A stretch of DNA of 64,000 nt from Variovorax boronicumulans (GTDB lineage Bacteria > Pseudomonadota > Gammaproteobacteria > Burkholderiales > Burkholderiaceae_C). The translations under genes and the position numbers were made by a program. Shown here in pieces: positions 30,920 to 40,444 of this stretch (the stretch's first letter is position 1; each line of letters begins with the position of its first letter). The stretch is taken from positions 1-64,000 of the forward strand of contig NZ_JAAAFX010000001.1 of the NCBI RefSeq assembly GCF_019352895.1, in the 5' to 3' direction. The notes under the pieces were generated by a model. The model saw only the letters and a program-made list of their open reading frames with translations. It searched no databases and was not told where the DNA came from.

Positions 30920-32011
30920 ATGGCCCTCACGCAAGCGGGACTTCAGGATGCGCTCAAGGCGGTCCTCGATCCCAACACCGGCAAGGATTTCATCAGCACC
31001 AAGGCGCTGAGGAACCTGCAGATCACCGACGGCGACGTCTCCTTCGACGTCGAGCTCGGCTACCCGGCCCGCAGCCAGCATGCGGCCCTGCGCAAGGCCT
31101 TCGTCGCCGCGGCGCGCACCGTGGCGGGGGTGGACAACGTCTCGGTCAACATCACGACCAAGGTCGCGAGCCATGCGGTGCAGCGCGGCGTGCAGTTGCT
31201 GCCGGGCGTGAAGAACATCGTGGCCGTGGCCTCGGGCAAGGGCGGCGTGGGCAAGAGCACCACCGCGGTCAACCTGGCGCTGGCGCTGGCGGCCGAGGGC
31301 GCCAGCGTGGGCCTGCTCGATGCCGACATTTACGGCCCCAGCCTGCCCATGATGCTGGGCATCGACCGCCGCCCCGACAGCGCCGACGGCAAGACCATGA
31401 CGCCGCTGGAGAACCACGGCGTGCAGGTGATGTCGATCGGCTTCCTGGTCGATCAGGACCAGGCCATGATCTGGCGCGGCCCGATGGCCACGCAGGCGCT
31501 CGAACAGCTGCTGCGCCAGACCAACTGGAAGGACCTCGACTACCTGGTGGTCGACATGCCGCCGGGCACCGGCGACATCCAGCTCACGCTGTCGCAGCGC
31601 GTGCCCATGACCGGCGCGGTGATCGTCACCACGCCGCAGGACATCGCGCTGCTCGACGCCAAGAAGGGCATCAAGATGTTCGAGAAGGTCGGCGTGCCGA
31701 TCCTGGGCATCGTCGAGAACATGGCGGTGCACGTCTGCTCGAACTGCGGCCACGTCGAGCACATCTTCGGCGCCGACGGCGGCAAGACCATGGCCGCGCA
31801 GTACGGCATGCCCTACCTGGGCGCGCTGCCGCTGGACATCCAGATCCGCCTGCAGGCCGACAGCGGCAAGCCGACCGTGGTGACCGACCCCGACGGCGAG
31901 GTGGCCGGCATCTACAAGGCCATCGCGCGCACCGTGGCGATCGGCATCGCGGAGACGGCCAAGGACTTCTCGTCCAAGTTCCCGACGATCACGGTCAGCA
32001 AGGACACCTGA
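30920..32011 (+). CDS. apbC: Iron-sulfur cluster carrier ATPase ApbC (Mrp)
   Basis: A 363-residue Mrp/NBP35 P-loop ATPase that carries Fe-S clusters. It has an N-terminal MIP18/DUF59-like domain (residues 1-85), the deviant Walker A (SGKGGVGKSTT), DADIYGPSLP, VDMPPGTGDIQL, and the CxxC cluster ligand CSNCGH. AGGAG lies 7 bases before ATG 30920. Confidence 0.95.
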   Translation: MALTQAGLQDALKAVLDPNTGKDFISTKALRNLQITDGDVSFDVELGYPARSQHAALRKAFVAAARTVAGVDNVSVNITTKVASHAVQRGVQLLPGVKNIVAVASGKGGVGKSTTAVNLALALAAEGASVGLLDADIYGPSLPMMLGIDRRPDSADGKTMTPLENHGVQVMSIGFLVDQDQAMIWRGPMATQALEQLLRQTNWKDLDYLVVDMPPGTGDIQLTLSQRVPMTGAVIVTTPQDIALLDAKKGIKMFEKVGVPILGIVENMAVHVCSNCGHVEHIFGADGGKTMAAQYGMPYLGALPLDIQIRLQADSGKPTVVTDPDGEVAGIYKAIARTVAIGIAETAKDFSSKFPTITVSKDT

Positions 32012-32030
32012 GCCGCAGGGCTGCTGCGCG

Positions 32031-32966
32031 ATGAACGTCCTCGTCTCGATGCGCTACCTGGCGGCGCTCAACGAGCACCGCCACTTCGGCCGAGCGGCGC
32101 AGGCCTGCCACATCACGCAGCCCGCGCTGTCCAACGCCTTGCGTGCGCTGGAGAACGAGTTCGGCGTGCTGATCGTGCAGCGCGGGCGCGCCTTCGAGGG
32201 CTTCACGGTCGAGGGCGAGGCGGTGCTCGCGACCGCGCAGCGCATGCTGCACGAACAGGCGTTGCTGCAGGAGCAACTGCACAGCGAGGCCGCGCATCCG
32301 CGCGGGCGGCTGCGGCTGGCCGCGGTGCCGGCCGCGATGACGCTGCTCTCGCGCTTCGCCCTCGCGCTGCGGGCGTGCCACCCGGGCATCGCGCCGACCG
32401 TGGTGTCGCTGAGCTCGCTCGAGATCGAGACCGCGCTCGACGGCATGTCGGTCGACCTGGCGCTGGGCTACACCGACCGCACACGGGTGCGCAACGTGCG
32501 CCTGGCGATCTGGCCGCAGTGCACCGAGCGCTACTACCTGGTGCAGCGGGCGGCGGGTTCGGCGGAGAACGAAGAAGCCGTGCGCATCGGTGCGCCCGTC
32601 GGCTGGGCCGAAGCGGCGCAACTGCCGCTGTGCCTGCTCACGCCCGACATGCACAACCGCGCGATCGTCGACCAGGCCTTCGAGATGGCCGGCACGCCGG
32701 TGAGCGCGGCGATGGAGACCAACTCGCTGCACACGCTGGTGCGCAGCGTCGGCGCGCTGGCCAGCGTGCTGCCGGGGGCGGCGCTCGAACTGCTGGTGCG
32801 TGAACACGGCCCCTTCGAGGCACGGCCGCTGGTCGCGCCCACGCTCGAGACGCCGCTGGGCTTCATGACCCATGCCAGCGAGCGCATGTCGCGCGCGCTT
32901 CAGGCGGCGGTCGACCTGGCGCTCAGCGCCGACTGGCGCGCCGAGCTCGCTTCGGCCGTGGCCTGA
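32031..32966 (+). CDS. LysR family transcriptional regulator
   Basis: 311 residues: an N-terminal LysR helix-turn-helix (FGRAAQACHITQPALSNALR, about 20-40) and a two-lobe effector domain. It lies 19 bp after apbC and about 0.7 kb before the formate-dehydrogenase-like gene on the same strand; regulation of that gene is possible but not shown. Its 3' end overlaps the convergent PAP2 gene by 67 bp. Confidence 0.9.
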   Translation: MNVLVSMRYLAALNEHRHFGRAAQACHITQPALSNALRALENEFGVLIVQRGRAFEGFTVEGEAVLATAQRMLHEQALLQEQLHSEAAHPRGRLRLAAVPAAMTLLSRFALALRACHPGIAPTVVSLSSLEIETALDGMSVDLALGYTDRTRVRNVRLAIWPQCTERYYLVQRAAGSAENEEAVRIGAPVGWAEAAQLPLCLLTPDMHNRAIVDQAFEMAGTPVSAAMETNSLHTLVRSVGALASVLPGAALELLVREHGPFEARPLVAPTLETPLGFMTHASERMSRALQAAVDLALSADWRAELASAVA

Positions 32967-33502
32967 GCCGAGGCCCGCAGCCACAGCGCCAACCGGTCCC
33001 GCAGCGCGGCCGCCGCGGTGCCGCAGACCGTGCCCAGCACGAAGCCGGCGAGCACATCGAAAGGAAAGTGCACGCCCAGGTAGATCCGCGCGAGGCCGGT
33101 GGCCACGGCCAGCGCGGCCACGACGCCGCCGGCTTGGCGCAGCAGCGGGCGCCAGCGCATGAAGGCCGCGATGGCCGCCATCACGCTCGCATGGGTGCTG
33201 GGCAGGCCGCCGCGCCGGCCGTGCTGCACGAAGTCGGCGCTCAGGCCCAGCATGAAGGGCCGCGGCGTGTCCAGCCAGGCGGCCAGCGCATGCGAGAGCA
33301 GGCCGACGCCGGCCGCGCAGAGCAGCACCCACAGGGCGTCGAGGCGCGCGCCCCGGTGGCGCACCGCGCCCAGCGCCAGCAGCGCGACGATCGCCCAGCT
33401 CGCCACCGAGGACATCGGCAGCGCCAGCTGCAGCAGCCGCGGGTCCGCGGCCAGGCCGGCGCCGAGCTGCTCGAACAGCAGCGAATCGAGGGGGGAAGGC
33501 AT
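32900..33502 (-). CDS. PAP2-family membrane phosphatase
   Basis: 200 residues with five or six membrane helices and the three phosphatase motifs: DTPRPF (truncated KxxxxxxRP block), PSTHAS and ARIYLGVHFPFDVL. It likely dephosphorylates a lipid phosphate such as undecaprenyl pyrophosphate or phosphatidate at the periplasmic face. The start is ATG 33502, followed directly by the first hydrophobic region. The last 22 codons overlap the convergent LysR gene. Confidence 0.87.
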   Translation of the reverse strand: MPSPLDSLLFEQLGAGLAADPRLLQLALPMSSVASWAIVALLALGAVRHRGARLDALWVLLCAAGVGLLSHALAAWLDTPRPFMLGLSADFVQHGRRGGLPSTHASVMAAIAAFMRWRPLLRQAGGVVAALAVATGLARIYLGVHFPFDVLAGFVLGTVCGTAAAALRDRLALWLRASAQATAEASSARQSALSARSTAA

Positions 33503-33644
33503 GGGGCGCGAGCGTGGCAGGGCTTTGTGGCCGGGCCGTGTCGGCACGATGACCGATTCATTTCCGGATCGAATCGGGCCATGTCCCGAACCCATTGGCT
33601 TCCTGGCGCGGCGGTCCGTAGACTGTTTCGCCAAAGGACATCCC

Positions 33645-36020
33645 ATGGCTGCGCACGAACAGAAGATCGAGTTCTACAACGGGCCCGCGGGCGGCTGGGG
33701 CGCCTTGCGCAGCGTGACGCGCGCGCTGCTGGCGCAGGACATCCCGGTCAAGGGCGCGAAGACGCTGCTCTCGGCCAACCAGCCCGACGGCTTCGACTGC
33801 CCCGGCTGCGCCTGGCCCGACCGCAACCATGCCTCGACCTTCGAGTTCTGCGAGAACGGCGTCAAGGCCGTGGCGGCCGAGGCCACCGCGCGCCGTGCCG
33901 GGCCCGCGCTGTTCGCGCAACACACGGTGACCGAGCTCGCGGCGCGCAGCGACTTCTGGCTCGAGGACCAGGGCCGGCTCACGCACCCGATGGTCTACGA
34001 CGCGGCCAGCGACCGCTACCGGCCCATCGAATGGGACGCCGCCTTCGCGCTGATCGCGCGCCACCTGAACGCGCTGCCCGATCCCGACCAGGCGATCTTC
34101 TACACCTCGGGCCGCGCCAGCAACGAGGCGGCCTTTCTCTACCAGCTGTTCGTGCGCGAGTACGGCACCAACAATTTCCCCGACTGCTCGAACATGTGCC
34201 ACGAGCCCAGCGGCAGCGGCATGCGGCCGCAGTTCGGTGTCGGCAAGGGCACGGTCACGCTCGACGATTTCGAGCGCACCGATGCGATCTTCATCTTCGG
34301 CCAGAACCCCGGCACCAACCACCCGCGCATGCTGGGCGAGCTGCGCGCGGCCCACAAGCGCGGTGCGCGCATCGTGAGCTTCAATCCGTTGCGCGAGCGC
34401 GGGCTGGAGCGCTTCGCCGATCCGCAGGACAAGCGCGAGATGGTGACGATGGGCGCCACGCCGATCAGCACCCACTATTTCCAGCTGCGCATCGGCGGCG
34501 ACCTGGCCGCGGTCAAGGGCATGATGAAGCAGCTGCTCGAGCGCCAGGACGCGGGCGAGTCGCTGCTCGACGCCGCCTTCATCGCCGAGCACACCACCGG
34601 CTTCGAGGCGCTGGCCGCCGACCTGCGCGCCGAGTCCTGGGACGTGCTGGAACAGGAAAGCGGCCTCGATCGCGCCCAGCTGCGGGCTGCCGGCGACGTC
34701 TATGCGGCGGCCGACAGCGCCATCGTCTGCTGGGGCATGGGCATCACGCAGCATGCGCATTCGGTCGCCACCATCCAGATGCTGGGCAACCTGCTGCTGA
34801 TGCGCGGCAACGTCGGCCGGCCCGGTGCTGGCCCCTGTCCGGTGCGCGGCCACAGCAACGTGCAGGGCGACCGCACGATGGGCATCTGGGAGAAGCCGCC
34901 GGCCGCGCTGCTCGACCGGCTGGCCGAGGTCTACGGCTTCGAGCCGCCGCGTGAAAACGGCATGGACACGGTCGAGGCGATCGCCGCGATGCGCGACGGG
35001 CAGGGCAAGGTCTTCTTCGCGCTGGGCGGCAACTTCGCCGCCGCCACGCCCGACACCTACGAGACCTGGAAGGGCCTGCGCCGCTGCGACCTCACGGTGC
35101 ACGTGGCGACCAAGCTCAACCGCAGCCATGTGGTGCACGGCCGCGAGGCGCTGATCCTGCCCTGCCTGGGCCGCACCGAGATCGACATCCAGGCCACCGG
35201 CCCGCAGGGCGTGACGGTGGAGGACTCGATGAGCATGGTCCACATCTCGACCGGCATCAACCCGCCGGCCTCGCCGCAGCTGCTGTCGGAGCCGGCCATC
35301 GTCGCGCGCCTGGCCGAGGCCACCCTCGGCCACCGCAGCCGCACGCCCTGGCGCTGGCTGGTGGAGGACTACGCGCGCATCCGCGACCACATCGAAGCGG
35401 TGTTCGACGACTTCAAGGACTTCAACCGGCGCGTCGCCGTGCCGGGCGGCTTCCGCCTGCGCAACACCGCCAGCGAACGCGTGTGGGCGACCGCGTCGAA
35501 GAAGGCCGGCTTCTTCACCCACGCGGTGCCGCGCGACACGCCCTCGCACCGTGCGCGGGCGCGCTTCGCGGGCAAGGGCGGGGCCAAGGGCGACACGCGC
35601 GTGTTCACGCTGCTCACCACGCGCTCGCACGACCAGTACAACACCACCATCTACGGCCACGACGACCGCTACCGCGGCGTGTTCGGCCAGCGCCGCGTGG
35701 TCTTCATCCACGCGGACGACATCCGCGACATCGGCCTGAAGAACGGCGACTGGGTCGACATCCGGACCGTCTGGGACGACGGCCAGGAGCGCCGCGCCGA
35801 CCGCTTCAAGCTGGTGGCCTACGACATCCCGCGCGGCAACCTCGCGGCCTACTATCCCGAGACCAACCCGCTGGTGCCGCTGTCCTCGGTGGCGCTCAAC
35901 GCGGGCACGCCGGCCTCGAAGTCGATTCCCGTGATCCTGGTGCCGCACGCGGTGGCCGGGAAGGAGTCCGAGGGCGCCGAGGTCGACACCACGCGCACGC
36001 CCTACGCGGTGGGCGCCTGA
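33645..36020 (+). CDS. FdhF/YdeP family molybdopterin oxidoreductase
   Basis: A 791-residue enzyme of the formate dehydrogenase H/YdeP branch of the DMSO-reductase superfamily. N-terminal cysteines (DCPGCAWP and FEFCENG) could bind an Fe-S cluster. The molybdopterin domain contains CSNMCHEPSGSGM, GQNPGTNHPRM and GNVGRPGAGPCPVRGHSNVQ, and the C-terminal domain has RSHDQYNTTIYG. The position used by Sec in FdhF is covered by ordinary codons, so it is selenium-independent. AAAGGA lies 7 bases before the ATG. The 92-residue gene and fdhD follow, as expected for an enzyme needing FdhD sulfuration. The substrate is unproven. Confidence 0.9.
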   Translation: MAAHEQKIEFYNGPAGGWGALRSVTRALLAQDIPVKGAKTLLSANQPDGFDCPGCAWPDRNHASTFEFCENGVKAVAAEATARRAGPALFAQHTVTELAARSDFWLEDQGRLTHPMVYDAASDRYRPIEWDAAFALIARHLNALPDPDQAIFYTSGRASNEAAFLYQLFVREYGTNNFPDCSNMCHEPSGSGMRPQFGVGKGTVTLDDFERTDAIFIFGQNPGTNHPRMLGELRAAHKRGARIVSFNPLRERGLERFADPQDKREMVTMGATPISTHYFQLRIGGDLAAVKGMMKQLLERQDAGESLLDAAFIAEHTTGFEALAADLRAESWDVLEQESGLDRAQLRAAGDVYAAADSAIVCWGMGITQHAHSVATIQMLGNLLLMRGNVGRPGAGPCPVRGHSNVQGDRTMGIWEKPPAALLDRLAEVYGFEPPRENGMDTVEAIAAMRDGQGKVFFALGGNFAAATPDTYETWKGLRRCDLTVHVATKLNRSHVVHGREALILPCLGRTEIDIQATGPQGVTVEDSMSMVHISTGINPPASPQLLSEPAIVARLAEATLGHRSRTPWRWLVEDYARIRDHIEAVFDDFKDFNRRVAVPGGFRLRNTASERVWATASKKAGFFTHAVPRDTPSHRARARFAGKGGAKGDTRVFTLLTTRSHDQYNTTIYGHDDRYRGVFGQRRVVFIHADDIRDIGLKNGDWVDIRTVWDDGQERRADRFKLVAYDIPRGNLAAYYPETNPLVPLSSVALNAGTPASKSIPVILVPHAVAGKESEGAEVDTTRTPYAVGA

Positions 36021-36298
36021 TGGACGCACCCGACGCACCCGACGCACTGGCGCAGGCCATCCTGCGGGCCCTGGCCGATGCACCCGCGCGCGACGGCACC
36101 GGCGTCTCGCTGCCGCGCCTGGGCAAGCAGCTGGGCCTGGGCGCGAGTTCGCTGATGCGCGAACTCAGCCGCATGGGCGATGCCACGCTGGGCGGCGTGC
36201 CCGGCCCGGGCTGGGTGCGCCTGGTGCAGCAGGACGACCGCTGGGTGGTGCACCTCGAAGCGGCCGGGCGCGCGCTGGCCGACACGCTGCCGCGCTGA
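36020..36298 (+). CDS. Small winged-helix-like protein coupled to the molybdoenzyme
   Basis: 92 residues. The start codon overlaps the upstream TGA (TGATG), so it is translationally coupled to the FdhF/YdeP gene, and fdhD starts 15 bp later. A helix-turn-helix-like segment (LPRLGKQLGLGASSLMREL) and a beta wing (VRLVQQDDRWVVHLEAAGRA) suggest a winged helix. It may be a regulator or an assembly partner; no family name can be assigned with confidence. Confidence 0.75.
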   Translation: MDAPDAPDALAQAILRALADAPARDGTGVSLPRLGKQLGLGASSLMRELSRMGDATLGGVPGPGWVRLVQQDDRWVVHLEAAGRALADTLPR

Positions 36299-36313
36299 GC
36301 GAAGGGCGGCACA

Positions 36314-37204
36314 ATGGCCGTGACCACCATGCGCGACACGACCGATCCTTCTTCCTCGTCCTTGCCCTCGCTGCTGCGCCGCACCGTGCGGGTGTTCGGC
36401 GAAGGCGACGGCGCATCCACGGGCCAGGTCCGCGAGGACACGCTGGCCGCCGAGGTGCCGGTGGCGCTGGTCTTCAACGGCATCTCGCATGCCGTGATGA
36501 TGGCCACGCCGCAGGACCTCGAGGCCTTCGCGCTGGGCTTCGCGCTCAGCGAAGGCATCCTCGACCATGCGCGCGACTGCCGCGACATCGAGGTGCGCGC
36601 GTTCTCGGCCGAGGCGGCCGGGCTGCCCGAAGGCGTGCCCGCGGTCGAGGTGCGGCTGGACATCTCCACGCGCAGCTTCGAGCGCCTCAAGGGCCGGCGC
36701 CGCAGCATGGCGGGCCGCACCGGCTGCGGCGTGTGCGGCGTGGAAAGCTTCGATGCGCTGGAACTCACGACCGAGGCGCTCGCGCCGCGCGAATGGATCG
36801 CGCGCGTCGACCTGCCCACCGTGATGCGCGCGCTGCAGGCGCTGCCCGCGCGCCAGTTGCTCAACGCCGAGGCCGGCGCCATCCATGCGGCCGGCTGGGC
36901 CACGCTGGAAGGCGAGCTGACCGACGTGCTGGAAGACGTGGGCCGCCACAACGCACTCGACAAGCTGATCGGCACGCTGGCGCGCGCGAACCGTCTGGAG
37001 ACGCCGGGTTTCGTGGTGCTGTCGAGCCGCGGCAGCCATGAACTGGTGCGCAAGTGCGCACGGCTGGGGCTGGCGGCGCTGGCCACCATCTCGGCACCGA
37101 CCGCGATGGGCGTGCGCATGGCCGAACTGTCGGGTGTGCGCCTGTGGGGCATGTGCCGCGCGCCGCGCGGCGTGCTCTATGCCCCGGGGGCGGGGCAGGC
37201 CTGA
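36314..37204 (+). CDS. fdhD: Formate dehydrogenase accessory sulfurtransferase FdhD
   Basis: 296 residues. FdhD takes sulfur from IscS and inserts it into the molybdenum cofactor of formate dehydrogenases. The catalytic CxxC loop is Cys138/Cys141 (GRTGCGVCGVESF), with the family blocks FNGISHAVMMATP, DVLEDVGRHNALDKLIG and VVLSSRGSHELVRK. It presumably serves the adjacent FdhF/YdeP enzyme and any formate dehydrogenase linked to fdhE at the right end. Confidence 0.95.
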   Translation: MAVTTMRDTTDPSSSSLPSLLRRTVRVFGEGDGASTGQVREDTLAAEVPVALVFNGISHAVMMATPQDLEAFALGFALSEGILDHARDCRDIEVRAFSAEAAGLPEGVPAVEVRLDISTRSFERLKGRRRSMAGRTGCGVCGVESFDALELTTEALAPREWIARVDLPTVMRALQALPARQLLNAEAGAIHAAGWATLEGELTDVLEDVGRHNALDKLIGTLARANRLETPGFVVLSSRGSHELVRKCARLGLAALATISAPTAMGVRMAELSGVRLWGMCRAPRGVLYAPGAGQA

Positions 37205-37681
37205 TCAGGCCGCGGCGGCCTGCGGCACGCGTTCCTCGACCATCCGCGCGGCGAGTTGCGCGGCCAGTTCCAGCTTGCGCAGGTCGCGCTGGCGCAGCGA
37301 CAGGTCGGCGTCGAAGCTGAAGGCGTAGAAGGTGCCGTAGATGCGGCCGTCGCTCAGCACCATGGGTGCGCTGAGGTAGCAGCTCACGTTGGCCGGCGCG
37401 TGCATGGCCTGCTTGCAGAAGGCGAGTTCCAGCGGCTGGGTCTTTTCGTCGATGAACTGTGCGCCTTCGCCGGCTGCGTAGCGGCGGAAGATCCGGCGGC
37501 CATCGCGCACTTCGCAGGCGAAGGCCGCGTCGAGCTGCTGCTGTTCACGCAGCAGCTTGAGCACCTGGTGGACCGCCCGGTGAACATTGGGATCGCTGTG
37601 CGTCGACGTGGCGATCAGCAGTTCCGACACCTGCACGTCCAGCGCATCCGGGGCGTAGTCGAGGTCGAAGCTGTTGTCCAT
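37205..37681 (-). CDS. Single GAF-domain protein
   Basis: 158 residues made of one GAF sensory domain (about residues 25-150; CYLSAPMVLSDGRIYGTFYAF core) without an output domain. It probably binds a small ligand and acts through a partner. The stop abuts the fdhD stop with no gap. Its upstream region (37682-37967) is unusually AT-rich for this window. Confidence 0.75.
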   Translation of the reverse strand: MDNSFDLDYAPDALDVQVSELLIATSTHSDPNVHRAVHQVLKLLREQQQLDAAFACEVRDGRRIFRRYAAGEGAQFIDEKTQPLELAFCKQAMHAPANVSCYLSAPMVLSDGRIYGTFYAFSFDADLSLRQRDLRKLELAAQLAARMVEERVPQAAAA

Positions 37682-37967
37682 GGGGTGGCCTATTCACAAT
37701 CTGTTGCAGTTGATGTATTTGAAACCAGAACTGTAAAAATGAGAACTATGGTTTCTTCTTTGTGCGGGCTTTTGTCACACAAGTAGTACCAAGGTTTAGT
37801 TTGTTAGGGCTGCGCCTCGGAGGGCACGGTCAGGGGCCGGCGATCGGCGTCCCCTCGCTCACGCGCAGCGACATGTAATGCAAATTGACTACTTTTTGGC
37901 TTCGTCGCCCAATCGTCGCGGGCCGCGGCATATCGCCCGGCTCCGTCGCAACGCCAAGGAGACGTCC
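37682..37967. promoter_or_regulatory. AT-rich divergent intergenic region
   Basis: 286 bp between the GAF gene (-) and a 103-residue gene (+). A 7-bp inverted repeat (GAAACCA at 37721-37727, TGGTTTC at 37749-37755) encloses two GAACT direct repeats, suggesting a regulator site in front of the GAF gene. At the right end, AAGGAG precedes the ATG at 37968. No small gene is apparent. Confidence 0.4.
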
Positions 37968-38279
37968 ATGTCCGCCACCGTCGTTCAGTACGTGTTCAAG
38001 CCCAACCCGGGCGCGAGCATCCAGGATCTGCTCGTGTTGATCAAGGAGGCGGCCGAGATGTGGCGAAAACACGGCGCCGACGTGAGCCTCTGGAACGTGC
38101 AGGTGGGCGAGGTCGGCAACATGAGCTTCGTCGTGCGCTGCGAGTCGGCCAGCCAGCTCGGGACCACGCTCGATGCGCTCAACGGCGATCCGAACTTCGT
38201 CGCCTGGCGCGCCCGCAACCTGCAGGCGGGGCTGGCGACCTGGGTGCGCAGCAACCAGGCCTACGAGATCGCGATCTGA
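37968..38279 (+). CDS. Hypothetical protein, ferredoxin-like barrel type
   Basis: 103 residues with alternating strands and helices (VVQYVFKPNPGAS, then SLWNVQVGEVGNMSFVVRCE), consistent with a dimeric alpha-beta barrel of the NIPSNAP/DUF type. I cannot assign a function. AAGGAG lies at an ideal distance from ATG 37968; a longer frame upstream is not supported. Confidence 0.65.
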   Translation: MSATVVQYVFKPNPGASIQDLLVLIKEAAEMWRKHGADVSLWNVQVGEVGNMSFVVRCESASQLGTTLDALNGDPNFVAWRARNLQAGLATWVRSNQAYEIAI

Positions 38280-38353
38280 GGATCGGGTCGTTGCGCGCGC
38301 GAATCCGCGCAACTGCCTACACTTTCGGCTCCTCCGATTCCACAAGGCATTCG

Positions 38354-39364
38354 ATGAGCATCCCCACCACCCGCCTCGGCCGCACCGGCCTCACCGTGTC
38401 GCGCCTGGCGCTGGGCACCATGACCTTTGGCCTGCAGACCGAGGAGTCGGTCTCGCACGCGATCCTCGACAAGGCCACCGAGGGCGGCATCAACTTCCTC
38501 GACATCGCCGACGTCTATCCGCTGGGCGGTGGCCTCGCGCACGCGGGCCGCACCGAGGAGATCGTCGGGCGCTGGCTCAAGGCGCAGGGCCCGGGCCGGC
38601 GCGGCGACTTCATCGTCGCCACCAAGGCAGTCGGCAAGATGGGCCCCAACGCCTGGGACCAGGGCGCCTCGCGCAAGCATCTGTTGTCGGCCATCGATGC
38701 GTCGCTGAAGCGGCTGCAGCTCGACCACGTCGACCTCTACCAGCTGCACAGCGACGACCGCGAAACGCCGCTGGACGAGGCCATCGAGGCCATGGACACC
38801 ATCGTGAAGTCGGGCCGCGCGCGCTACATCGGCGTGTCCAACTTCCTGGCCTACCGGCTGGCGCGCGTGCTGGGTCGCGCCGACTACCTGCGGCTCACGC
38901 GCTTCGTCTCGGTGCAGCCGCGCTACAGCCTGCTGTTCCGCGAGATCGAGCGCGAGCTGCTGCCGCTGGTGGACGAAGAAGGCCTGGGCGTGATCCCCTA
39001 CAACCCGCTCGCGGGCGGCCTGCTCACGGGCAAGTACCAGCCGGGCTCGAAGCCGCAGGAGAACACGCGCTTCACGCTGGGCACGGCCGGCACGATGTAC
39101 CAGGACCGCTACTGGAACGAGCGCAGCTTCAACGCGGTGCAGAGCCTGCATGCGGTGGCTCAGGAGGCCGGCGTGCCGCTCGCCACGCTGGCGGTGGCCT
39201 GGGTGCTGGCCAATCCGTCGATCACCGCGCCGCTGCTGGGCGCGAGCCGGCCCGATCAGCTCGACGCGACGCTGGCCGCGGCCGAGTACCAGCTCGACCC
39301 CGCCCTGAAGCTCAAGCTCGACGAACTCACGGCCGAGTTCCGCAAGGGCGACGCGCCGCGCTGA
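38354..39364 (+). CDS. Aldo/keto reductase
   Basis: A 336-residue NADPH-dependent TIM-barrel reductase. The catalytic tetrad is recognisable: Asp and Tyr in DIADVYPLGGG, Lys in VATKAVGKMG and His in YQLHSDD. The C-terminal cofactor segment is PLLGASRPDQLDATL. It belongs to the YajO/potassium-channel-beta-like branch; the physiological carbonyl substrate is unknown. It converges with selU across 6 bp. Confidence 0.9.
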   Translation: MSIPTTRLGRTGLTVSRLALGTMTFGLQTEESVSHAILDKATEGGINFLDIADVYPLGGGLAHAGRTEEIVGRWLKAQGPGRRGDFIVATKAVGKMGPNAWDQGASRKHLLSAIDASLKRLQLDHVDLYQLHSDDRETPLDEAIEAMDTIVKSGRARYIGVSNFLAYRLARVLGRADYLRLTRFVSVQPRYSLLFREIERELLPLVDEEGLGVIPYNPLAGGLLTGKYQPGSKPQENTRFTLGTAGTMYQDRYWNERSFNAVQSLHAVAQEAGVPLATLAVAWVLANPSITAPLLGASRPDQLDATLAAAEYQLDPALKLKLDELTAEFRKGDAPR

Positions 39365-39370
39365 AGACCC

Positions 39371-40444
39371 TCAGGCGCGCGCGGGCAGGGCCAGGATCGC
39401 GTCGGCCACGGCGTCGATGCCGGCCGGCGTGAGGTCGGGCGCCGCGACCCGCTCGCGCTGCGGCCAGGCCGCGAAGTGGCGTTCCTGCGAACGCGCGTAG
39501 TGCGGGTCGTAGTGCAGCGCCATCAGCTCGGCGAACAGCGGCTGCAGCTCGCCCGCCCGGGCCCAGGCTTGCCAGCGCTGCACGGTTTCCTTGCCCTGCA
39601 TTTCCTTGAGCCGGCCCAGCGTCTCGGCCAGCGCGTCGCGGTCGTCGCCCAGGTAGGCGTAGTCGCGCAGCAGGAAGTCCAGCCGCGCCGCGGGCGTGGC
39701 CTCGACCTCGATGCAGCGGGCGGCGCGCATGCGCGTCACCAGCGGCACCGGCAGCGCGATGCGGCCGATGCGCGCGCTCTCGCCTTCGAGGTACAGCGGC
39801 CGCGCCAGGTCGAGCGTTTCGAACACGGTGGCGATGCCGGTCTCGAAGTTCTTCTGCGAGGGCTGCGGCACGCCCGGCCAGGCGCCCAGCAGGGAGCCCT
39901 TGTGGCGGGCGCAATGCTCGAGGTCGAGCACCTGGGCGCCGCGCGCGGCCAGCGCCTCCAGCACGCGGGTCTTGGCGCTGCCGGTGGCGCCGCAGATCAC
40001 GCGCAGGTCGAGCTGCGGGCACAGCGCCTCGATCTGTTCCAGCACATGGTGGCGAAAGCTCTTGTAGCCGCCGGCGAGCTGCTGTGCATCCCAGCCGACC
40101 AGGCGCAGCCACTGCACCATCGAGCCGCTGCGCAGGCCGCCGCGCCAGCAGTAGACCAGCGGCTTCCACGACGCGGGCCGGTCGGCGAACTGCTCGCGCA
40201 GGTGGCGCGCGAGGTTGGCCGCGACCATCGCGCCGCCCACGCGCCGGGCCTCGAAGGCACCGGTCTGCTTGTAGATCGTGCCGACGATGCGGCGCTCGTC
40301 GTCGTCCAGCACCGGGCAGTTGATGGCGCCGGGAATGTGGTCGAGCGCGAACTCGGCCGGCGTGCGCGCGTCGATGATCGTGTCGAAGGCGTGGCGGTCT
40401 TTCACGCGCGTGGGCTGGAAATGTTTGGAGGGCCGGTCATGCAT
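39371..40444 (-). CDS. mnmH: tRNA 2-selenouridine synthase
   Basis: 357 residues (SelU/MnmH). An N-terminal rhodanese domain carries the active Cys in YCWRGGLRSGSM, followed by a P-loop domain (GATGSAKTRVLEALA). The enzyme uses geranyl-tRNA chemistry and selenophosphate from SelD to replace sulfur by selenium at the wobble uridine of Lys, Glu and Gln tRNAs. Its start overlaps the last permease gene by 8 bp, so it is the final gene of the PhnD-C-E-E-like transporter operon. Confidence 0.94.
   Translation of the reverse strand: MHDRPSKHFQPTRVKDRHAFDTIIDARTPAEFALDHIPGAINCPVLDDDERRIVGTIYKQTGAFEARRVGGAMVAANLARHLREQFADRPASWKPLVYCWRGGLRSGSMVQWLRLVGWDAQQLAGGYKSFRHHVLEQIEALCPQLDLRVICGATGSAKTRVLEALAARGAQVLDLEHCARHKGSLLGAWPGVPQPSQKNFETGIATVFETLDLARPLYLEGESARIGRIALPVPLVTRMRAARCIEVEATPAARLDFLLRDYAYLGDDRDALAETLGRLKEMQGKETVQRWQAWARAGELQPLFAELMALHYDPHYARSQERHFAAWPQRERVAAPDLTPAGIDAVADAILALPARA

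Noticed and set aside
33558..36083. Long antisense open frame opposite the FdhF/YdeP gene
   Set aside because: The + strand encodes a well-conserved molybdoenzyme; the opposite frame is His/Arg/Val-rich shadow sequence.
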